Shown here in pieces: positions 17,973 to 26,962 of a stretch of 64,000 nucleotides of DNA. This DNA is from an uncultured Lachnospiraceae bacterium (lineage in GTDB: Bacteria > Bacillota > Clostridia > Lachnospirales > Lachnospiraceae). The position numbers were made by a program, and so were the translations under genes. Within the stretch, counting starts at the first letter, position 1. Each line of letters opens with the position of its first letter. The stretch spans positions 1 to 64,000 of the forward strand of contig CAMWJC010000002.1 in assembly GCA_947174495.1 (NCBI GenBank), written 5' to 3'. Under the pieces are notes generated by a model. The model was given only the letters and a program-made list of their open reading frames with translations. It did not search any database and was not told the origin of the DNA.

Positions 17973-19163
17973 TCAGTCAGAAAACCATTTTATCGACCAT
18001 ACAATTTTATCACGGTCAATTCCCATTCTCTCCAGTCTCTCAAAAACCTGCAGTACAATATCCTGATTCTTAATTGCTATTACGACTACCTCAAGCAAAC
18101 TTTCTGTCAGATACTCAGGAGACTTAATATCATATGATGTATTTTCAAATTCCTGATAATTCTCATCTACCCATAAAACAACCTGATGAGAGCCATCCCT
18201 CTTTAACTGTTCATAATACTGTTTTCCGATATTCCCTGCCCCGTATAGCGCTATTTTCGTCTTCTCCCGTACTTTATCAAACGGGAAAGCATATTGTCTT
18301 ACCTGATACTCCTCCTGAGGATTAAAAACATCCAAGTCCGCATACGGAGATTTCTCATAATAAGACAAAAACAAATCCGTCAGATATGGCATTTTATATT
18401 TCCAAGGCTTCTGCACTCCTGTCAGATGGAGAATTGCTGCTGATTGTTCCCGTTCTAGTGTAGTTCTGTTAAAATCCACATGATATTTTTCCAAAATTTC
18501 ACTGCCAAGATGAGCCTCCTCTATTGTCACCATATAATTATAACGAATTGGCAGAAAAATTGCTTTTTCTCCCAAAACTACATTCAGGGCATCCTGATCC
18601 ATAAAAAAATTGATGCCTTCTTTTTTGTATTTTAAAAGTTGTACCGGAATATTATCATCCCGCATGGCACTCAAATTCATGAGCATCATACCAGAATTAA
18701 AATAAAGAGGATATTCACAATGCAGCTTCACAAGTGCGGAAGGAATCTGCTCCATTGCCAAAATGTCCACAACTGCACCCACATAATTTTCTCCTAACTT
18801 TGTTGCATACAGATCGGTTAAGTCTTCCTGAATTAACATATCCCCATCCAGGTAAAGAACCTTGTCCAAATTCTCCAGCACGGTTGGAAGCTCAAATTTA
18901 ATGAGGGCTGTGCTCGTGACTGGAAAATCTTCTTTTTGAAACTCTTGATGCGAATTTTCCTTTGGAATAACCTGTATCTGAAAATTGTCATCATTCAAGT
19001 CATAAAGCCTCTCCCACAATTCCTTTTCTACATCCACCACCACTAAATAAACATCATATCTGGACTGTGCATTCTTATTCTCCTTTAAAGAAACGATAGA
19101 AACTGCGGTATTATAAAAAAATGCCCTATCTGTAATATAGGCTATTGATACTTTTAAATGCAT
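17973..19163 (-). CDS. GT8 glycosyltransferase with C-terminal Rossmann-like domain
   Basis: 396 aa. Residues 1-285 are a retaining family 8 transferase: SIAYITDRAFFYNTAVSI, VLYLDGDML (DxD), YFNSGMMLMNL, FMDQDALN and LHLTGVQKPWKY. Residues about 300-396 are the add-on (KIALYGAGNIGKQYY, LWVDENY, VVVIAIKNQD). LPS/glycogenin-type enzymes of this family transfer glucose or galactose; the substrate here is unknown. GAGGG precedes the ATG, which overlaps the previous stop by 10 bases. Confidence 0.87.
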   Translation of the reverse strand: MHLKVSIAYITDRAFFYNTAVSIVSLKENKNAQSRYDVYLVVVDVEKELWERLYDLNDDNFQIQVIPKENSHQEFQKEDFPVTSTALIKFELPTVLENLDKVLYLDGDMLIQEDLTDLYATKLGENYVGAVVDILAMEQIPSALVKLHCEYPLYFNSGMMLMNLSAMRDDNIPVQLLKYKKEGINFFMDQDALNVVLGEKAIFLPIRYNYMVTIEEAHLGSEILEKYHVDFNRTTLEREQSAAILHLTGVQKPWKYKMPYLTDLFLSYYEKSPYADLDVFNPQEEYQVRQYAFPFDKVREKTKIALYGAGNIGKQYYEQLKRDGSHQVVLWVDENYQEFENTSYDIKSPEYLTESLLEVVVIAIKNQDIVLQVFERLERMGIDRDKIVWSIKWFSD

Positions 19164-20287
19164 ATGCTTCCCTCTTTATTTTCAGCAGCCATGTCCCGCA
19201 TCTTCTCAAATAATTTCCTGTTATTATCAATTCTCTTCTCTCTAAATCCATCCGGTTTCCACCCAGCATTAAAGTGATGGATTGTCATAGTATCTTCACA
19301 AAACGCTCCCAGTTCATAAACCAAAAAATCTTTCGGAGTCAAGTACTTTCTCGGCAAAAATACATTCCCGTCAATAACCTGTAATTCCCCATTTAAATGC
19401 AGTCCTTTCTTTTTTAAGACAGAACGTATCAGGCGGGGCTGGCACAAAAAAACCATGCCGGCATCGCTTCCTTCAAATTCAATTCCGTCATAAATCTGCA
19501 TCAGCTCAAGCAGCAAAGGATTTCCAGCTTCTGATGCACAAATTCCCAAATCAATATCATGATTCGCATCAAATGTAAAAAATGCCCGGTTCCCCAAAAT
19601 CCGGTCTAACGGTTTTACGATTTCCACATCCATATCCATATAAATGCCGCCCTGATGATAAAGCACATCCAGCCTTGCATAATCACTTGCAAATGCCCAT
19701 TTTTTAGCCTTGATTGCCGAAGCCACAAAAGGATGTTTTTCCCAATCATAATTATCCATATTCCATTCTTTTATCTGGTATTCAGGGCATATGTTTTTCC
19801 AGCTGTCAATACACTGCTGATATTCTGCCGGCTTTTCATCCCCGCTAAACCAAAAGGAATGAATGATTTTTTCTATTTTGTTTGGTCTGGAAGTATCAAA
19901 AACCACTTCTTTATCACCTTGCTCCTGCTGTTTATATGATGTAGCCAGCACAAGCGGGAAAAAGTAACAGTCAACATCGTCACTTAATCCCAACGAGTCT
20001 AAGTCTGAATACATATCCCACATATAGCTTGAACTGGTGATTATGACAGAACACTCTTTTTCTTCCTTCAGCGCTTCCATTCCCCGCACCTCCAGTCTTT
20101 TTCCCTGAAATTCAATTTCATTAACAGGAGAATGGTTATCAACAACATATGCAATATTATCAACTAATTCCAAAGGAAAATGCTCCTGTACATAATATTT
20201 GTAATAACTGCCTATTCCGAACAATATAAGTTTTTTACTCTTCAACCTCAAAGTGCATTTACTCAGGCTGCAATTACATAGCTTCAT
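19154..20287 (-). CDS. Rossmann-like domain + GT32-like (OCH1-type) glycosyltransferase
   Basis: 377 aa. Residues about 15-115 hold the add-on (KLILFGIGSYYKYYV, YVVDNHS, SVIITSSSY). From about 130 the protein shows the DXD sugar-transferase pattern: KIIHSFWFSGDEKP, CIDSWKNICPEYQIKEWN, FASDYARLDVLYHQGG and IYMDMDVEIVKP. Similar domains occur in capsule and LPS clusters. GGGAG upstream of the ATG. The gap to the upstream GT2 gene is about 14 bases. Confidence 0.82.
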   Translation of the reverse strand: MKLCNCSLSKCTLRLKSKKLILFGIGSYYKYYVQEHFPLELVDNIAYVVDNHSPVNEIEFQGKRLEVRGMEALKEEKECSVIITSSSYMWDMYSDLDSLGLSDDVDCYFFPLVLATSYKQQEQGDKEVVFDTSRPNKIEKIIHSFWFSGDEKPAEYQQCIDSWKNICPEYQIKEWNMDNYDWEKHPFVASAIKAKKWAFASDYARLDVLYHQGGIYMDMDVEIVKPLDRILGNRAFFTFDANHDIDLGICASEAGNPLLLELMQIYDGIEFEGSDAGMVFLCQPRLIRSVLKKKGLHLNGELQVIDGNVFLPRKYLTPKDFLVYELGAFCEDTMTIHHFNAGWKPDGFREKRIDNNRKLFEKMRDMAAENKEGSICI

Positions 20288-20301
20288 AACTTTTCTCCCA
20301 T

Positions 20302-21330
20302 TTATTGCTCCGTTCCATTTTCATGTAACAAACCTTCAATCCATCTCACTCGTTCTAAATGTTTCAAATTAGTCTCTCTATATACCTGAAGATTTTCTCT
20401 TATTTTTTTACGCAATAAGGTGATTTTTTCCTGATCCTTATTTTGCAGGGCAATTTCTAAAATTTTTCCACACCTATAAACGTGCATTCTTTTTATCAGA
20501 TTAATAACCCCTTGCTCTATGCCTGCCTCAGAATAGTCCCTGATAATTATTTCATAAGCATTGACCCATGCCAGCTCCTCCAACTGTCTTTGATTGGTAT
20601 GTCCGATAGAATCGTCCCTTTGAAAATAACAATATAATGGTTTGTCAATATAAAGAATGGTTTTGGCAAGCATATTAACCTTTGCGACAAATACAATATC
20701 TTCGCCTGTATGTAAATGCGGGCAACTAACCCTCAGCTTATTTTTCTCGTCAAAAATAAGCTCTCGCCTAAATAGTCTGGTCCACATATAACCCGCAACC
20801 CCTCTATATTTATCCCTTTCATAAATATATGGTAAAAAATCCCTGATGGGAACTACGCTCTTTGGCACATCACCCAGATTTTCTGCACGCCATCTTCGCA
20901 TGCCATCATCAAAATAAAATCCACACGTTACTATATCTGCATTTTCTGTTTCCAACTTTCCTATCATCTCATGATACATTCCTTTACAAATGTAATCATC
21001 GGAATCCACAAATCCTATATAATCTCCAGTAGCAGCTTGCAATCCTACATTTCTTGCTTTCGCAACTCCCATATTCTCCTGATGAATCACAACCAATCTA
21101 TCATCAACTGCTGCTAATTTATCTAAAATCTCTCCGCTCCCATCTGTTGACCCATCATCTATACAAATGATTTCTATATTTTTATAGCTTTGATTTTGAA
21201 TACTTGACAGGCAACGTTGCAAATATTTTTCCGTGTTATACACTGGAACAATAATACTCACTTTTCCCAAAGACATACTCCTCTTACCACTCCCCTGCAT
21301 CCGTTTATCAGTTATTCTCCTGCCCCTCAT
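20302..21330 (-). CDS. GT2 glycosyltransferase
   Basis: Up to 342 aa. Family 2 signatures: VSIIVPVYNTEKYL, ICIDDGSTDGSGEI, QENMGVAKARNVGL and FVDSDDYI (DxD). The start is uncertain: an ATG at 21330 has AGGA close by and overlaps the upstream gene, but gives a 22-residue basic extension. A TTG at 21270 with GAGGAG 7 bases upstream gives the usual family start (GKVSIIVPVYN). No add-on domain is visible in this one. Confidence 0.85.
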   Translation of the reverse strand: MRGRRITDKRMQGSGKRSMSLGKVSIIVPVYNTEKYLQRCLSSIQNQSYKNIEIICIDDGSTDGSGEILDKLAAVDDRLVVIHQENMGVAKARNVGLQAATGDYIGFVDSDDYICKGMYHEMIGKLETENADIVTCGFYFDDGMRRWRAENLGDVPKSVVPIRDFLPYIYERDKYRGVAGYMWTRLFRRELIFDEKNKLRVSCPHLHTGEDIVFVAKVNMLAKTILYIDKPLYCYFQRDDSIGHTNQRQLEELAWVNAYEIIIRDYSEAGIEQGVINLIKRMHVYRCGKILEIALQNKDQEKITLLRKKIRENLQVYRETNLKHLERVRWIEGLLHENGTEQ

Positions 21331-24061
21331 TATATTCCTGTTCTACAATCATATCATATAAATCTGAAACAACATCTTCGATTGAAACAATATCCTTTCT
21401 TGTATATCCATGAAGTTTTCGCTTCACATCAACAAAATAATTGATAGCCGATACAACAACTGCATCTATCGGGTCATCAGTAATACCCCGATAAACTTCT
21501 CTATCTGCAAGCTTCTTTACACTTTGATCCATGATGTAAATAACTTCTATTTCGTCTGACTTGCTCAATTCATCATATAATAGCTGTCCAATTCTTGCTG
21601 CTCCATAAATTGCAATCTTATGATATCCTCTGCGCCTTAATTCTTCCGCTACAGACCTATTATTCTTGTTAATGTAAAACCACTTTGACATAAAATCAAA
21701 ATTGTTTGTCATGCGCCTTGTATATGGATCTGATATGTCTGCTTCTGTGTACAACGGTTTTTGATATAACTCAAATTTATCTTTTATCATTCTTTTTCTC
21801 TCTTTCAGTTTATTGTTCAATATCTCAATCTGATTTTTCATTGTTAGCATCTGCTCAAAAAAAATATCATAAGTATCTAACAACTGATCTTCCCTTGATT
21901 TCGCTTTTGCTTGTTCTACCGCCATCCTTAACCATGTTAAACTATCCTTTTTCATTTGCTTCATTATTTTATCTACCGCTTCATAATCAATAGGCTTTTG
22001 TAATACGTCAACAAATTGAGTTCTTTCATTTTTGTAAAGCATACGATCTATAATCTTAAACATATTTAAAAGAGAGACTATTCTTCCCTCCCCCCTAGAA
22101 ATATCATTCCTTACAACAAATGGTTTATGAAAAATGATAGCAAAGCAAGCCGCGTGAAATGAATTTGTCACAATATACTTTGCATTCTTTAAATAAGCCA
22201 GCCACTCTTCAACTTTTACATCCTCTACACATTTTTCATATGGAGTTTTATTAAAAATAGGATCGGGAATACTAATAACCGCATCAATATCTAATTGATT
22301 TCTGCATTCCTTCAGTATTTCTTCATACTCCGCATCTTTTTGGGGCTGCCCTAAGATAAACGACAAAAGATAAGGCTCTTTTGGAACCCTTTCCCTTCCC
22401 TTCTCAACTAATTTTAAATATTCTTCTTTATCACATAGAAAGACCGGATCTAATACCAAATTGGCTTCTATATCAAAATTCTTGCGCATTAAATCAATGG
22501 TACTTTTTTCTCTCACTGATATAGCATCAAAACGCTTTAAAAAATATTTCATTTCCAAACGCTCCTCTTCATTTCCCCAAAACTCTGAGGCCCCGAATGA
22601 AATACTATATCCAATTTTCCCCTTATTACTTTTCACCCAGTTCAATGATGGAAATTTACATATCTTTCTCTTATAAAAAAAGCGGCTAAAATTTTGATCA
22701 GAAGGAACGCAAAAGCAATCACAAACATCATTGAAATGAATACTATCCTGCATATTAAAGGGTATATCCGCCAAATCCTCTTTATCATATTGTAATGACT
22801 TAAATCTTTCATCATTCAAAACACAAGCGGTTTCTCTATACAAAGGGGAATCAATTGGCGGCATTATCATAAGAGCTGCATATCCCATATCATTAAGCAC
22901 TTTATATATAGCCCATGACACTAACCGACTTCCATAATTGCTATATGCCCCAAAAGCAGTAACTACTCCAATATCCCATTTTTTCTTCTTCGCTTTTGCC
23001 CAAGAATCCTCAAATGAATTATGACAGATACATTCTATAAATCTTTCCCTAGCTTTCCAGTCAAACGAACGTCTTTTGTAGCCACCATTATAATATAACA
23101 AATTTTTTTCGACTTTTTCCATCCTTATAAATGAATTTTTTATCTGTTCAAACAGATATCTTCCTTTATCAGAATTTACTAAAACGCAGCTTGTCCCTTT
23201 ATCATCCCTCCACGTAATATCATGCTTTTCAATTCCCCAAAAATCGCCTAAAGAAATATCCCCCTGCCTTGTCTCTACACTGTATTTACATGAAACACAT
23301 GCGTCTCTCATCACCATTCCACTCAAAAACGCATCCCACCAACTATCATTTGAAGGTAACGTAAGCCTGCTGGTTCCATCCTTATATACAAATCTAGTTC
23401 TTGGCGTCCAGCCTGTTAAAGCTTCCCTTTGAATAATTTTGTCCAGTTTCTCCTTACCAAACTCCTCATCTAAATATTTCTGAAATATCCCTTGAGAAGG
23501 TGCATTCAAACAAATTAAATCAATCGTATATAAATTTTTATGTTCAACATACTTTTTAAGACCCGCGATTTGACAAGGGGTGCCGACAAACAAAACTATT
23601 CTTTTAGAACCAAGTTCCCTTTTTACATCTTTATATATATCAGATGTATCACTCTGAACATATTTGCTATATCTTAACTTTGTCAGTCCTTCTCTGTCCA
23701 TAACTTTGATGTGCTTTACCGTGAATCCTTCTTCCCATGCAGCACCATATACACAACCGCCCATGCTAATTATCCATTCAGCCAGTAACGTAAATACACC
23801 ACCACTTGAACTCATTGTGCGGATTTCATTTTCTGCCCAAGCAGCATAGACTTCATTACTCTCATATCCTTTTTCACTATGAACACTTGGGCATATTTGA
23901 GAACATTTTCCACAATTAATACACTTTTTTTCATCTATAAAGGGTTTAAATCCATTTATAAGTTCCAAATCCATTTTTATTGCATTTACCGGGCAAACAT
24001 TTTGGCATGCTGCACAGCCTGTACAAGTCGGCAGCTTTTGTAACGTTTCATATGTTCTCAT
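21308..24061 (-). CDS. Ferredoxin + FrhB-like + polysaccharide pyruvyltransferase + Rossmann fusion
   Basis: 917 aa. Two 4Fe-4S motifs (Cys13/16/19/23 and 47/50/53/57); then a coenzyme F420 hydrogenase/dehydrogenase beta-like region (SSGGVFTLLAEWI, FVGTPCQIAGLKKY, CVSCKY, DISLGDFWG). From about 370 a polysaccharide pyruvyltransferase-like domain follows (NYGSRLVSWAIYKVL, ISVREKSTIDLM, LDPVFL, TNSFHAACFAIIFHKPFV). After a basic coiled coil comes the add-on domain (KIAIYGAARIGQLLYDE, IYIMDQ, AVVVSAINYF). FrhB-like ferredoxin proteins next to pyruvyltransferases are known in polysaccharide clusters; all in one chain is unusual. Start at 24061 has GAGG six bases upstream. Confidence 0.82.
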   Translation of the reverse strand: MRTYETLQKLPTCTGCAACQNVCPVNAIKMDLELINGFKPFIDEKKCINCGKCSQICPSVHSEKGYESNEVYAAWAENEIRTMSSSGGVFTLLAEWIISMGGCVYGAAWEEGFTVKHIKVMDREGLTKLRYSKYVQSDTSDIYKDVKRELGSKRIVLFVGTPCQIAGLKKYVEHKNLYTIDLICLNAPSQGIFQKYLDEEFGKEKLDKIIQREALTGWTPRTRFVYKDGTSRLTLPSNDSWWDAFLSGMVMRDACVSCKYSVETRQGDISLGDFWGIEKHDITWRDDKGTSCVLVNSDKGRYLFEQIKNSFIRMEKVEKNLLYYNGGYKRRSFDWKARERFIECICHNSFEDSWAKAKKKKWDIGVVTAFGAYSNYGSRLVSWAIYKVLNDMGYAALMIMPPIDSPLYRETACVLNDERFKSLQYDKEDLADIPFNMQDSIHFNDVCDCFCVPSDQNFSRFFYKRKICKFPSLNWVKSNKGKIGYSISFGASEFWGNEEERLEMKYFLKRFDAISVREKSTIDLMRKNFDIEANLVLDPVFLCDKEEYLKLVEKGRERVPKEPYLLSFILGQPQKDAEYEEILKECRNQLDIDAVISIPDPIFNKTPYEKCVEDVKVEEWLAYLKNAKYIVTNSFHAACFAIIFHKPFVVRNDISRGEGRIVSLLNMFKIIDRMLYKNERTQFVDVLQKPIDYEAVDKIMKQMKKDSLTWLRMAVEQAKAKSREDQLLDTYDIFFEQMLTMKNQIEILNNKLKERKRMIKDKFELYQKPLYTEADISDPYTRRMTNNFDFMSKWFYINKNNRSVAEELRRRGYHKIAIYGAARIGQLLYDELSKSDEIEVIYIMDQSVKKLADREVYRGITDDPIDAVVVSAINYFVDVKRKLHGYTRKDIVSIEDVVSDLYDMIVEQEYNEGQENN

Positions 24062-24090
24062 TTTTTTCCTCATTCCCTAATTTATTGTGA

Positions 24091-24888
24091 TTACTTGACA
24101 AATTTCAGCATTGCGCCTTCAACTCTCCGCATGTTTTTAGAATAAGAAAGTTTCAATCCTCCTTTTTGGAACAAATCCACGATCTGCATTACTGTCAAAT
24201 GACTCATATAACCACGTCTTTTTCGATCCACAATATCCCATACATATTCCATCGCATTATAAGAACATATAACTTCCTTTTTGGCATGCTTACAGGTCTC
24301 ATCAACAAACTTCTCTATATCACATATATATTCCAAGATTCCACTCATAAAGATTACATCCGCCTCCACATTTGGAAAGCCATCCTTATTCAGATCACAA
24401 ACTATCGTTGCATCATCATGCCTTATATAATCACATGGCATATACTTTTTCTCTCCGGTCAAAAATTTTTTTAAGCTCTCATTTCCGCATCCCAAATCTA
24501 ATATTGATTTGGAATTCTCTGAAATCATCTGCGCCATTTGATAAACTCTGAATTCATATGCAGGAGATAGCTCTCGTGCCTCCCCCCACAACGCCTGCAT
24601 CCATTCTGTACATCCTCCAAAGTGTTTCCCTTCCATAAAACCCATCTCGCAGAGCTGACTTACTACGGACTTATAATGTTCAACACTAGAAACAATAATG
24701 CGTACTTGTTCCTTATCTTCTTCAAACAATTTTGTCGGATAATAAACAGGATAATCCTTTTCTCCTACTTTGTAATTATAATTATATTTTTTATTATCTA
24801 CCAGATATTTAATATGCCTGCCTTCTCTTTCCAGATTTCGCACCACAATAGCCGCATCCCTGCCTGCGCAAAATAAAATATATTCCAT
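24091..24888 (-). CDS. Rossmann-like domain + SAM methyltransferase (copy 2)
   Basis: 265 aa. Residues 1-95 are the add-on in a slightly changed form (YILFCAGRDAAIVV, YLVDNKKY, RIIVSSVEHY). Residues about 120-265 are a class I methyltransferase: SILDLGCGNESLK (motif I), TIVCDLNKDGFP, VIFMSGILEYI. Its upstream neighbour is a tandem paralogue: the first 23 residues and the GGAGGAAAAT ribosome site are the same in both. Substrate unknown. Confidence 0.8.
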   Translation of the reverse strand: MEYILFCAGRDAAIVVRNLEREGRHIKYLVDNKKYNYNYKVGEKDYPVYYPTKLFEEDKEQVRIIVSSVEHYKSVVSQLCEMGFMEGKHFGGCTEWMQALWGEARELSPAYEFRVYQMAQMISENSKSILDLGCGNESLKKFLTGEKKYMPCDYIRHDDATIVCDLNKDGFPNVEADVIFMSGILEYICDIEKFVDETCKHAKKEVICSYNAMEYVWDIVDRKRRGYMSHLTVMQIVDLFQKGGLKLSYSKNMRRVEGAMLKFVK

Positions 24889-24900
24889 ATTTTCCTCCTT

Positions 24901-25713
24901 TCATATATCCAACGGTTCAAACTTCATTACCATTTGTTGTATTGTAACAATATGCATCTTTTCCGCATATGTCAGCTTCATACCATACTTCCCAAACAAT
25001 TCTACAATTTCTTTCATCGTTAAATTGTTCACCCAGCTACCACGCTTTCTTAGTATTATGTCCCTGTAACACTCCAATGTCACGTAAGAACATACAATTT
25101 CCTTTTTTGCACAACTGCATGCCTTTTTAATAAATTCCTCATACTCGAATATATATTCCAATATACCACTCATAAAGACTACATCCGCCTCCACCTCTGG
25201 GAATCCGTCTTTATTTAGATCACACACTATCGTTGTATCGTTATGCCTTATATAATCACATGGCATATATGTAATATTCTTGTCTAGATACGCCTTTAAC
25301 CGCATACTGCCACAGCCCAAATCCAGTACGGATCGGACATTCTTTGAAATCAATTCAGACATTCTTTTTACCCTGAATTCAAAATTAGGCGCTAACTTTC
25401 CAATTTCTCCCCACCTTTGTTGAATGTAATCAAAGCAGCTAAAGTACTCCTTCCCCTCCATAAATCCCATTTCAGCTAATTGTGCTGATACCGGCTCATA
25501 AAAGTCTAAACTGGCAATAATAATTGTGATATTATCTTTATCTTCTTCATAAAGCTTTACCGGATGATATACCGTATATGTTTTTCCATCAACTGTATAA
25601 TCACAATCATATTTCCTGTTATCGACCAAATATTTAATATACTTGCCTTCTCTTTCCAAATTCCGCACTACAATAGCCGCATCCCTGCCTGCACAAAATA
25701 AAATATACTCCAT
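24901..25713 (-). CDS. Rossmann-like domain + SAM methyltransferase (copy 1)
   Basis: 270 aa, tandem paralogue of the gene 12 bases downstream. Same architecture: add-on at 1-95 (YILFCAGRDAAIVV), methyltransferase from about 120 (SVLDLGCGSMRLK, TIVCDLNKDGFP, VVFMSGILEYI). Divergence is concentrated in the middle of the add-on and in the C-terminal third, where acceptor specificity usually lies, so the copies may methylate different groups (inference). Start at 25713 fixed by GGAGG and by alignment to the paralogue; the frame is open 33 bases further upstream. Confidence 0.8.
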   Translation of the reverse strand: MEYILFCAGRDAAIVVRNLEREGKYIKYLVDNRKYDCDYTVDGKTYTVYHPVKLYEEDKDNITIIIASLDFYEPVSAQLAEMGFMEGKEYFSCFDYIQQRWGEIGKLAPNFEFRVKRMSELISKNVRSVLDLGCGSMRLKAYLDKNITYMPCDYIRHNDTTIVCDLNKDGFPEVEADVVFMSGILEYIFEYEEFIKKACSCAKKEIVCSYVTLECYRDIILRKRGSWVNNLTMKEIVELFGKYGMKLTYAEKMHIVTIQQMVMKFEPLDI

Positions 25714-25817
25714 ATTTTCCTCCATTCCATTATATACGCTTTTCATAATACAAGCTTATACATCCACATTTTTCTGCTGCGATAAATTAATGCTTTTTAT
25801 ATAACGGACACTCCAAA

Positions 25818-26624
25818 TCAAACCTTTAAATCACTCACCGGATGCACCTTCCTTTTTTCGACCGGTGGGAGCTCCATATAATCTCCGAATTTGAAATGTA
25901 GATAACTGTCATACTCTTTAATTCCCTGAAGCAATTCCCCCTCAAATTCAATCGCCTCACTATTTTCATACCAAAATCTATAATAACCATATTCGGAATT
26001 AGGCGTCGGAAACATAAGAATACGTACCCATTTGCCCCGCCGCCTCATACTACCTTGAATCATCCTGCGGTAATATCCGAACACCACCTTTTCCGGAATT
26101 TTATCCAAAAGCATGAACCACTTTCTTTTCAATAAATTTTTGTCTGCGACTTTACCGACCCTTGACCACAAAATTTTGCGCACCAGATAGCATTCAAAAT
26201 TCTTTATGCTACGCAGAATATAATTATCTGGCACATTATCCAGCGGAAATATATCTATAAAAATCCCCTGTTCATATGGCATATGTTCCTGATTTTCCCT
26301 TAAAAACAAAGTGTCCCTGCGCCTCAGCTTTCCATATCCCCAACGGTACCCTTCTGTATTTCTGTGATCCTGAAAATAAAAACGCGATTTATCCAAATCC
26401 GTCTCACACGCTTTACGAAACTTTTCATAGTCCGGCCTTAAAAAGGCTACGTCTGCATCGTCATCCCATGGGATATATCCACCATGCCTCACTGCCCCCA
26501 AAAGTGTCCCTGCGATAATGTTATAGCGAATATGACATTTTTTGCAAATCCGATCTACTTCCCGGAGCATCTCTAATTGAATTAGCTGTACCTTTCGTAA
26601 AGTATCTTTATCAATTTCCACCAT
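25818..26624 (-). CDS. LicD-family phosphotransferase
   Basis: 268 aa. Signature GTLLGAVRHGGYIPWDDD followed by ADVAFLRPDYEKF, then a Trp/Tyr-rich region and a C-terminal FGDYMELPP typical of LicD proteins. The family transfers phosphocholine or related phospho-groups from a CDP donor to cell-surface sugars. Together with the cytidylyltransferases this strengthens the idea of phosphodiester decoration. Start at 26624 is preferred (AAGGA upstream). First gene of the glycan operon, downstream of a sigma-28-like promoter. Confidence 0.88.
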   Translation of the reverse strand: MVEIDKDTLRKVQLIQLEMLREVDRICKKCHIRYNIIAGTLLGAVRHGGYIPWDDDADVAFLRPDYEKFRKACETDLDKSRFYFQDHRNTEGYRWGYGKLRRRDTLFLRENQEHMPYEQGIFIDIFPLDNVPDNYILRSIKNFECYLVRKILWSRVGKVADKNLLKRKWFMLLDKIPEKVVFGYYRRMIQGSMRRRGKWVRILMFPTPNSEYGYYRFWYENSEAIEFEGELLQGIKEYDSYLHFKFGDYMELPPVEKRKVHPVSDLKV

Positions 26625-26773
26625 ACTGATTTTCCTTAACTGAATAACTATATAACCATTTGCTTCCCACTCCATTCTACCATGCTTTCATTTTTTTTTA
26701 AATATATAAAAAAAGGGGCATCTGACGGACAATAAATTTTCGTACCCTACAGGGTCTATCCGCCCATAACAAA

Positions 26774-26804
26774 ACCGGTTATTGCATCCACTGCAATAAC
26801 CGGT
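26774..26804 (-). promoter_or_regulatory. Leader hairpin, 13-bp perfect stem
   Basis: Plus-strand arms ACCGGTTATTGCA (26774-26786) and TGCAATAACCGGT (26792-26804), loop TCCAC. On the transcribed strand TTTTGTT follows, so it could terminate the surface-protein transcript. A hairpin of matching design at 30271-30299, with compensating base-pair changes, also sits in a leader behind sigma-28-like promoters, which favours a shared regulatory RNA structure. Confidence 0.6.
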
Positions 26805-26926
26805 CATGATTAAGCTTTATCTCTGCCTCCATACAACGACATCGCAATCCTTGCTTCTCTAACAGCCTATATATCCTAAATACTTATTCCACGAAAAACA
26901 TCTCGTAAAGCATCCTTTTTATATTT

Positions 26927-26953
26927 ACATCGGCTATCTATTGCGAAATATTA
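26927..26953 (-). promoter_or_regulatory. Sigma-28-like promoter of the glycan operon
   Basis: Minus strand TAAT (26953-26950), 15-base spacer, GCCGATGT (26934-26927). The sigma-28/SigD consensus is TAAA-N15-GCCGATAT, so both elements match with one deviation each at the canonical spacing. Confidence 0.6.
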
Positions 26954-26962
26954 GAGACATTC

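Larger units (their letters stand above)
26625..26962 (-). other. Leader region of the glycan operon
   Basis: 338 bases without a convincing gene. It contains, in transcription order on the minus strand, a sigma-28-like promoter (26953-26927), a perfect 13-bp hairpin (26804-26774) and a T-rich stretch (about 26715-26690) before LicD. Short ORF-like pieces are present in more than one frame but none has a ribosome site and a clean frame. Confidence 0.6.
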
